From DAOTWP01 sp034435675 (GTDB lineage Bacteria; Chloroflexota; Anaerolineae; Aggregatilineales; Phototrophicaceae): DNA of 64,000 nucleotides. Positions 58,805 through 64,000 of this stretch are shown here, piece after piece. A model generated the notes under the pieces. It saw only the letters and a list, made by a program, of their open reading frames with translations. It ran no database searches and was not told the DNA's origin. How positions within the stretch are numbered: position 1 is the stretch's first letter; each line of letters begins with the position of its first letter. The DNA lies in NCBI GenBank assembly GCA_034435675.1, contig DAOTWP010000380.1, positions 8,348 through 72,347 on the forward strand, in the 5' to 3' direction. The position numbers and the translations under genes are program-made.

Positions 58805-60073
58805 ATGAGCAGCAAACCCAGTGTCAAGAAAGTCGTACTGGCGTATAGCGGGGGTCTGGACACCTCTGTGATTGTGCCCTGGCTGCGCAACAATTATGCC
58901 GGGTGTGAGGTCATTTGCTTCACTGCTGATCTTGGGCAGGAAGAAGAGTTAAGCGGGCTGGAGGAAAAAGCGCTCAAATCCGGTGCCAGCAAACTCTATG
59001 TTCGGGATTTGCGAGAGGAATTCCTGCTGGACTTTGTGTTTCCGACGATGAAAGCGGGCGCAGTGTACGAGCGCGAATACCTGCTGGGCACATCTTTTGC
59101 CCGCCCGCTGATCGCGAAACATCTGGTCGAAGTTGCCGAAATCGAAGGCGCGGATGCTGTGGCGCACGGTTGTACCGGCAAAGGTAACGATCAGGTGCGC
59201 TTTGAGCTAACCGTCATGGCGTTGAATCCCAAGCTCAAGGTGATTGCTCCCTGGCGCGAGTGGGATATTCGCAGTCGTGCCGATGCGCTGGCATATGCGG
59301 CAGAGTTCAATGTGCCCGTGACGCATACCGAAAAGGACATTTACAGCCGGGATCGCAATCTGTTCCACCTCAGCCATGAGGGCGGTCCCCTGGAAGACCC
59401 ATGGAATGAGCCGGAAACCCGCATGTTTAAGCTCACGGTCAGCCCCGAAGACGCGCCGGATACTCCGGAATATGTCGAAATCGGCTTTGAAACAGGCACT
59501 CCGGTCAGCCTGAATGGTGAAACACTGCCCCCTGTTGAACTGTTCCTGCGGCTTAACAAGATCGCCGGCAACCATGGCATCGGACGTGTGGACATGGTTG
59601 AGAACCGTCTGGTTGGCATGAAGAGTCGCGGTGTTTACGAGACGCCTGCCGGAACAGTCATTCGCCGCGCGCATCAGGCGCTGGAAAGTCTGTGCCTCGA
59701 CAAACACACGATGCACTACAAAGACTTCGTCGCAGTCAAATACGCTGAGCTGGTTTACAACGGGCTGTGGTATACCCGTTTGCGCGAGGCGCTGGATGCT
59801 TTCATCAGCGTAACCCAGGAACTCGTCACGGGTACAGTGCGGCTCAAGCTCTACAAGGGCAACCTGATTATTGCCGGGCGGAAGAGTCCTAACAGCCTTT
59901 ATCGTGAGGATTACGCCTCGTTTGGTGAAGAAGATGTCTACAATCAGCAGGACGCTGAGGGCTTCATCCAGTTATTTGGGCTGCCGCTGAAGGTGGAAGC
60001 ACTGCTAAATATTGACGGCGGAAAGCCCAGTCGCTACCGGACACCCGATTACAGCAAATTCAAGCGTGATTAA
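58805..60073 (+). CDS. argG: Argininosuccinate synthase
   Basis: 422 residues from the ATG at 58805 (or the adjacent ATG at 58802), with GGGAGA seven bases upstream. The PP-loop is VVLAYSGGLDTSVIVPWL; citrulline/aspartate-binding segments include HGCTGKGNDQVRFE, YSRDRNLFHLSHEGGPLEDP and NKIAGNHGIGRVDMVENR. It condenses citrulline and aspartate using ATP in arginine synthesis. Length is between the short (~400) and long (~447) bacterial types. It is controlled by the attenuator upstream and followed by argH 156 bases later. Confidence 0.95.
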   Translation: MSSKPSVKKVVLAYSGGLDTSVIVPWLRNNYAGCEVICFTADLGQEEELSGLEEKALKSGASKLYVRDLREEFLLDFVFPTMKAGAVYEREYLLGTSFARPLIAKHLVEVAEIEGADAVAHGCTGKGNDQVRFELTVMALNPKLKVIAPWREWDIRSRADALAYAAEFNVPVTHTEKDIYSRDRNLFHLSHEGGPLEDPWNEPETRMFKLTVSPEDAPDTPEYVEIGFETGTPVSLNGETLPPVELFLRLNKIAGNHGIGRVDMVENRLVGMKSRGVYETPAGTVIRRAHQALESLCLDKHTMHYKDFVAVKYAELVYNGLWYTRLREALDAFISVTQELVTGTVRLKLYKGNLIIAGRKSPNSLYREDYASFGEEDVYNQQDAEGFIQLFGLPLKVEALLNIDGGKPSRYRTPDYSKFKRD

Positions 60074-60229
60074 GACCAATCCCGCGAACACCAAGGCACG
60101 AAGTACACCAAGCTTGCTTGTAGCGGTTGCCCACTCCTGAAAGGGCGTCTGCTGCGCCCGCTGCCTTCGTGCCCCGTGTGTTTCTTTGTTCAATGTTATT
60201 TTCAGTAAGAGAAAACAGGATAACCTGAC
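60074..60229. repeat. argG-argH gap with long-range inverted repeat
   Basis: GGCACGAAG (60095-60103) and CTTCGTGCC (60165-60173) are exact complements 61 bases apart. The surrounding text (CACCAAGGCACGAAG, CTTCGTGCCCCGTGTG) resembles the CACGAAG-rich intergenic repeats seen between genes in several phyla. No gene was recognised. It may influence argH expression or be an inert dispersed repeat. Confidence 0.4.
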
Positions 60230-61612
60230 ATGACCTTATGGGGTGGGGTGTTTACTGAGCCTACAGATGATGATTTGCGCCGCCTGAATGACAGCCTGCC
60301 CTTTGATCGGCGTATGTGGGCGGAGGATATTGCAGGCAGTCGGGCTTATGCACAGGCACTGGTGGGCGCAGGGGTGTTGACGCCGGACGAAGCCCGGACC
60401 ATTTTTGCCGGGTTACAGCAGGTATACGACGAATTCGCCAGCGGGGTTTTCGTCGTCTCGTCAGGCGATGAGGACATTCATACAGCGGTGGAACGACGTT
60501 TGACAGAACTTGTCGGCGCTGTCGGCGGCAAACTGCATACCGGACGCAGTCGCAATGATCAGGTGGCGACGGATTTTCGCCTGTGGGTGCTCAACGCGAT
60601 ACCACAGCTTGATACCCACTTCGCTGCGCTGCAAGCGGCGCTGCTTGCCCAGGTGGAGCAGCATGTGGACACGTTGCTGCCTGGCTATACCCATCTGCAA
60701 CCGGCACAACCGGTTACTGCTGCGCACTGGCTGCTAAGTTTTTTCTGGATGCTGGCGCGGGATCGTGAACGATTGGCAGATACCCGCAGGCGCGCCGCCG
60801 TGTGCCCTTTGGGTTCCGGCGCGCTGGCAGGCACACCACTGCCGGTTGACCGGGCAGCGCTGGCACAGGCGCTTGGTTTTGCTGCGCATAGTCAAAACAG
60901 TATGGATGCGGTCAGTGACCGGGATTTTGCGGCAGAACTGTTGTTTACGCTGGCGCTGGCAGGTACACATCTCAGTCGTTTAGGTGAAGATGTGCTTCTT
61001 TACAGCAACCCGCAGTTTGGCTTCATCACATTGCACGATCGCTACAGCACAGGCAGCAGTCTGATGCCGCAGAAACGCAATGCAGACCCGATGGAACTTG
61101 CACGTGGCAAAGCTGGGCGATTAATCGGCAATCTGTGCGGTTTGCTGGCAACACTCAAGGGGCTGCCCAGCACGTATAACAAAGACCTGCAGGAAGACAA
61201 AGAAGCGACATTTGATTCCGTTGATACGCTGCTGACCCTGCTGCCTGTGCTGACCGCTGTCATAACCACGCTCAGACTCAATCCCCGGCAGATGCAGGCG
61301 GCACTAAGCGATGATATGCTTGCTACCGATCTTGCTGATTATCTGGTACGCAAAAGCGTGCCCTTCCGGCAGGCACACCACATTGTTGGGCAGGTTGTGC
61401 GGCTGGCAGCAGAACAGGGGATTAGCTTGTCACAGATTGCGTTGCAAGACCTGCAACGGGTTTCAGCGCTTTTTGCCGCTGATGTCGTGGCAGTATTCGA
61501 TTTCAGCAAGTCGGTTGCACAGCGCGCCGCACCCGGTGGCACCGCGCCTGCCGCAGTGCAGGCACAACTGGGCGCTGCGCGGATGTTGCTGGCAAAAGAT
61601 ACAAACCGCTAA
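60230..61612 (+). CDS. argH: Argininosuccinate lyase
   Basis: A 460-residue member of the fumarase/aspartase superfamily that splits argininosuccinate into arginine and fumarate. It starts MTLWGGVFTEPTDDDLRRLN (the WGGRF-type opening). EDIHTAVERRLTELVG and LHTGRSRNDQVATDFRLW are conserved blocks. The catalytic serine loop is STGSSLMPQKRNADPMEL, and LPSTYNKDLQEDKEATFD completes the active site. Length is normal. The ATG at 60230 follows AGGA. It completes arginine synthesis with argG; the rest of the arg pathway is not in the window. Confidence 0.95.
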   Translation: MTLWGGVFTEPTDDDLRRLNDSLPFDRRMWAEDIAGSRAYAQALVGAGVLTPDEARTIFAGLQQVYDEFASGVFVVSSGDEDIHTAVERRLTELVGAVGGKLHTGRSRNDQVATDFRLWVLNAIPQLDTHFAALQAALLAQVEQHVDTLLPGYTHLQPAQPVTAAHWLLSFFWMLARDRERLADTRRRAAVCPLGSGALAGTPLPVDRAALAQALGFAAHSQNSMDAVSDRDFAAELLFTLALAGTHLSRLGEDVLLYSNPQFGFITLHDRYSTGSSLMPQKRNADPMELARGKAGRLIGNLCGLLATLKGLPSTYNKDLQEDKEATFDSVDTLLTLLPVLTAVITTLRLNPRQMQAALSDDMLATDLADYLVRKSVPFRQAHHIVGQVVRLAAEQGISLSQIALQDLQRVSALFAADVVAVFDFSKSVAQRAAPGGTAPAAVQAQLGAARMLLAKDTNR

Positions 61613-61713
61613 AAGTCGCTAAAAGCGAAACGTTTTTCTTGTCAGGAATGCACAACTAACTTTGTAAGGGTATATGAATTTCAGAGATTTTCAATCAATT
61701 AAGGGCAATGGGG

Positions 61714-61742
61714 TTGACACTGCTTTTAATCGTGGTTACGCT
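61714..61742 (+). promoter_or_regulatory. Promoter of the ilv leader
   Basis: TTGACA (61714-61719), 17-base spacer, TACGCT (61737-61742), predicted start near 61749, about 40 bases before the leader ATG. It is closely similar in form to the argG leader promoter. Confidence 0.65.
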
Positions 61743-61787
61743 TTACGCATATTCAGGAAATTGATTACTCAGGCTTACAAAGACACT

Positions 61788-61871
61788 ATGAACGCCAAAG
61801 CGTTCCAACCAACTATCCTCCTTGGCATTATTATTATCGTCATTGTACTCGTCCTTATTGGCGGGTTATAA
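61788..61871 (+). CDS. ilvL: Ile/Val/Leu-rich leader peptide of ilv attenuator
   Basis: A 27-codon frame, MNAKAFQPTILLG followed by IIIIVIVLVLIGGL and TAA at 61869-61871. Sixteen of the last 19 residues are Ile, Val or Leu, encoded by ATT/ATC, GTC/GTA and CTC/CTT/TTA. It sits upstream of a terminator and then ilvE-ilvB, as expected for a branched-chain amino-acid leader peptide. The start is uncertain: an in-frame TTG lies at 61761, and an ATG at 61674 is upstream of the promoter. A real small membrane protein is the alternative, but the RNA structure favours attenuation. The symbol is descriptive. Confidence 0.72.
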   Translation: MNAKAFQPTILLGIIIIVIVLVLIGGL

Positions 61872-61872
61872 C

Positions 61873-61943
61873 GGCTTGGGTGGATCACGGTTGTAAACGC
61901 ACGAGTTAAGCGAACCAAAACCTCCCAAGCCGGGAGGTTTTTT
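61873..61943 (+). promoter_or_regulatory. ilv transcription attenuator (antiterminator and terminator)
   Basis: Terminator: AACCTCCC (61919-61926), loop AAGCC, GGGAGGTT (61932-61939), with T-run to 61943. Antiterminator: GGCTTGGGTGG (61873-61883), starting one base after the leader stop, pairs with CCTCCCAAGCC (61921-61931) at 10 of 11 positions and consumes the terminator's 5' arm. A ribosome finishing the leader would cover 61873-61883 and allow termination; stalling on Ile/Val/Leu codons would permit read-through. Confidence 0.8.
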
Positions 61944-62011
61944 CTTTTTGCGCCGCAATCGGCGAACACTCTAACGGTACTTATCTACGCAATATTGAGG
62001 GAGCAGCGAAG

Positions 62012-62221
62012 ATGTCTACAACCAAACGGCAGCAGTACGCCAGCACACGCAGCGCAGCACAGACCGCACCCGCCCATAAGGCAACAAGTCCGTGGACCGA
62101 ACCGTATCAGGAACGTTCACGCCAGCCTGAAGACCGTTCTGAGCCGCAGATCCAGGAAGATGAGGCTCAGCGTCCTACCCATGATGCGCTCTCCGAGATC
62201 TATAACCGTGTTCATGAATAA
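62012..62221 (+). CDS. Small hydrophilic protein, first gene after ilv attenuator
   Basis: 69 residues, very polar and probably disordered: MSTTKRQQYASTRSAAQTAP at the start, and EDRSEPQIQEDEAQRPTH then DALSEIYNRVHE at the end. No family recognised. GAGGGAG eight bases before the ATG is a strong ribosome site, supporting a real gene. It lies between the attenuator terminator and ilvE, so it would be co-regulated with branched-chain amino-acid synthesis. Confidence 0.6.
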   Translation: MSTTKRQQYASTRSAAQTAPAHKATSPWTEPYQERSRQPEDRSEPQIQEDEAQRPTHDALSEIYNRVHE

Positions 62222-62329
62222 CACGGAGATCAATCGCGGAGAGCGCTTTATTTTCCCTAGTGCTGTGTTGACCGGCATCAACTTATGGGTGGCAGCACAC
62301 CTGACCGGCAGAAAAGAGGATTGGCACGG

Positions 62330-63265
62330 ATGAGCAATGGTCAATGGATCTGGATGAATGGTGAATATGTACGCTGGGAAGATGCCACCGTACACGTTTC
62401 TACCCATGCTTTGCATTACGGATCAAGTGTTTTTGAGGGCATTCGTGCCTACAGCACACCAGCGGGTCCGGCGGTGTTTCGTTTGCAACCGCACACGCAG
62501 CGGCTGGTGCAAGGCTGCCGGGTCATGCGTATGGACCTATCCTACAGCGCACAGGATTTGGATCAGGTCATCGTTGAAACAGTCCGCCGCAACGGGCACG
62601 CATCCTGTTACATTCGCCCGCTTGTTTTTCGCGGCGCCGGCAGGCTGGGGGTAGATGGACGACAGAATCCTGTGCAGGTCATGGTGCTGACCATGGAATG
62701 GGGGCGCTACCTCGGCAGCGAAGCCATTGAAAACGGGGTTGACGTACAGGTCAGCTCATGGCGGCGCATGGCTCCTGACACACACGCGTCGTTGATCAAA
62801 GCGGGCGGCAATTATGTCAACAGCCAGTTTGTCAGCATGGGCGCACATGACGATGGCTTTGCCGAAGGTATCGCGCTGGATATCAGTGGCTTTGTCAGCG
62901 AAGGTGCTGGCGAGAATCTGTTTGCCGTGCTTAATGGCGTGGTATATACCCCCGGTGCCTGGTCATCTATCCTGCTCGGTATCACCCGTGACTCTGTGCT
63001 GACGATTCTGCGCGATATGGGCTATGAAGTTCGCTTCGAACCTATCCCGCGTGAACTGCTTTACATGGCGGACGAACTGTTCTTTACCGGCACTGCCGCC
63101 GAAGTTACTCCCATTCGTTCGGTGGATCGTATTGTCGTGGGCAGTGGCACGCGCGGTCCCATTACTCGGCTGGTACAGGAGGAGTTCTTCGCGCTTACGT
63201 CCGGCAGCAAGCCCGACAAATACGGCTGGCTGACCCATGTGCGCCAGACAGAACCCGGAGACTAA
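62330..63265 (+). CDS. ilvE: Branched-chain amino acid aminotransferase
   Basis: 311 residues from the ATG at 62330 (AGAGGA ten bases upstream); the frame continues upstream without support. Fold-type IV PLP enzyme: WIWMNGEYVRWEDATVHVSTHALHYGSSVFEGIRAY at the N-terminus, PLP lysine in HASLIKAGGNYVNSQF, then ISGFVSEGAGENLFAV, LLGITRDSVLTIL and ADELFFTGTAAEVTPI. It transfers the amino group to the 2-oxo acids of Leu, Ile and Val. It is 87 bases before ilvB and presumably under the ilv attenuator. Confidence 0.95.
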   Translation: MSNGQWIWMNGEYVRWEDATVHVSTHALHYGSSVFEGIRAYSTPAGPAVFRLQPHTQRLVQGCRVMRMDLSYSAQDLDQVIVETVRRNGHASCYIRPLVFRGAGRLGVDGRQNPVQVMVLTMEWGRYLGSEAIENGVDVQVSSWRRMAPDTHASLIKAGGNYVNSQFVSMGAHDDGFAEGIALDISGFVSEGAGENLFAVLNGVVYTPGAWSSILLGITRDSVLTILRDMGYEVRFEPIPRELLYMADELFFTGTAAEVTPIRSVDRIVVGSGTRGPITRLVQEEFFALTSGSKPDKYGWLTHVRQTEPGD

Positions 63266-63352
63266 GCACGATCAGACGCTGGTATGTAGAATGTTTGGGC
63301 GCTGGAATACCTAATTCTCGTTAACGATACGCTGTATTCTGGAGGTTTCTGG

Positions 63353-64000
63353 ATGTTACTCAGCGGTGCGGAAATCATTATGGAATGTCTGCTGCGCGAA
63401 GGGGTGAATGTCATTTTCGGGTATCCCGGCGGTGCCATTCTGCCAACCTACGACGCGATGACCAAATATCCCCAGATTCACCATGTACTCGTGCGCCATG
63501 AGCAGGGTGCCGGGCACATGGCAGACGGCTATGCGCGCGCTACCGGGCGGGTGGGCGTGTGTATTGCGACCAGTGGTCCCGGTGCAACTAATCTGGTCAC
63601 CCCACTGGCAACCGCCATGATGGACTCGTCCCCGGTTGTGGCGATTACCGGGCAGGTGCCCCGGGCTGCCATCGGTTCCGATGCATTTCAAGAGACCGAC
63701 GTTACCGGCGTAACGCTGCCAGTGACCAAGCACAATTATCTCGTTAGCGATATTCATGAACTCGCCTACATCATTCGTGAGGCATTTTATATCGCGCGGA
63801 CAGGTCGCCCCGGACCCGTATTGGTTGATGTGCCGAAAGATATTCAGAACGAAAAGATCGAATTTGTTTATCCTGATGGCGAAGCGCGTTTGCCCGGCTA
63901 TCGCCCGCCGTCCGCTGCGGATGAGGCTGATATTGCGGCGGCGCTGGAACTAATCCACAATGCGGAGCGCCCGGTCATTCTCGCCGGGCATGGAATCATT
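63353..64000 (+). CDS. ilvB: Acetolactate synthase large subunit (3' end outside window)
   Basis: The frame is open from the ATG at 63353 (GGAGGT seven bases upstream) to the window end, 216 codons. The TPP-enzyme N-terminal domain is clear: GVNVIFGYPGGAILPTYDAM, catalytic Glu in VLVRHEQGAGHMADGYARATGRVGV, TSGPGATNLVTPLATAMMDS and FQETDVTGVTLPVTKHNYLV, which distinguishes AHAS from other decarboxylases. It catalyses the first common step of Val, Leu and Ile synthesis. The FAD and TPP domains lie beyond the window. Confidence 0.93.
   Translation, partial: MLLSGAEIIMECLLREGVNVIFGYPGGAILPTYDAMTKYPQIHHVLVRHEQGAGHMADGYARATGRVGVCIATSGPGATNLVTPLATAMMDSSPVVAITGQVPRAAIGSDAFQETDVTGVTLPVTKHNYLVSDIHELAYIIREAFYIARTGRPGPVLVDVPKDIQNEKIEFVYPDGEARLPGYRPPSAADEADIAAALELIHNAERPVILAGHGII

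Noticed and set aside
61674..61871. 65-codon version of the ilv leader as a small membrane protein
   Set aside because: Its ATG lies upstream of the TTGACA-17-TACGCT promoter. The Ile/Val/Leu run just before a terminator with an exact competing arm fits a leader peptide better. Not fully excluded.
1..64000. CRISPR arrays, transposases, phage genes, rRNA and replication origin
   Set aside because: No regularly spaced repeats, transposase or integrase motifs, rRNA segments or dnaA-box clusters were seen.

Overview
The window looks like chromosome from a free-living, moderately GC-rich bacterium, most likely a member of the Chloroflexota (Anaerolineae-like). The assignment is an inference from gene content: LysM proteins with long Thr/Pro linkers, two Ser/Thr kinases with single-pass membrane anchors, GAF/PAS histidine kinases, a response regulator fused to a ParA-like ATPase, a CAP-domain exoprotein and SelB. 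No phage, transposase, CRISPR array or rRNA was seen. There is one tRNA (Thr, anticodon CGU).

Layout. 1-5.8 kb: a partial NERD-like membrane protein, a secreted protein, then yajC-secD-secF and a zinc dehydrogenase. 5.8-9.1 kb (minus): Sir2 deacylase, histidine kinase and REC-ParA protein. 9.1-9.9 kb: a non-coding stretch with inverted repeats. 9.9-18.5 kb: an atypical sugar-phosphate transferase, histidine kinase, mutL, two paralogous LysM proteins, a nucleotidyltransferase-like protein and a small HEAT-like protein. 18.5-25 kb (minus): a methyltransferase-valS unit behind a valine T-box, udk, tRNA-Thr and purH. 25-29 kb: a large HxxxDG acyltransferase-like protein divergent from a type II NADH dehydrogenase with a Rex-like operator. 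29.3-38.8 kb: a GntR-controlled sugar or acid-sugar catabolic cluster (split transketolase, Asp/Glu-racemase-family protein, DUF1537 kinase, class II aldolase, ABC importer). 39-50.4 kb: two Ser/Thr kinases, dGTPase, a coiled-coil protein, selB, an ABC exporter and proS. 50.6-53.8 kb (minus): a carbamoyltransferase operon with small membrane proteins, one of them a membrane domain fused to a DUF5989-like tail. 54-58.5 kb: glycosyltransferase, FemAB/BioF2-type acyltransferase, and a CAP protein with a duplicated four-cysteine domain. 58.5-64 kb: argG-argH and ilvE-ilvB.

The strongest non-obvious signals are regulatory. Three amino-acid biosynthesis or charging units each carry a readable attenuator: a T-box with a GUC specifier before the methyltransferase-valS unit; an Arg-rich, apparently leaderless 26-codon leader peptide plus terminator before argG; and an Ile/Val/Leu-rich leader peptide with matching terminator and antiterminator arms before the ilv genes. 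Palindromes fitting Rex (ndh) and a GntR/FCD regulator (transketolase cluster) overlap well-formed promoters. The most interesting protein-level candidates for undescribed systems are the carbamoyltransferase/DUF5989 operon, the 808-residue HxxxDG protein and the split-transketolase/DUF1537 catabolic cluster.

All functional calls rest on reading motifs by eye; no database search was possible.
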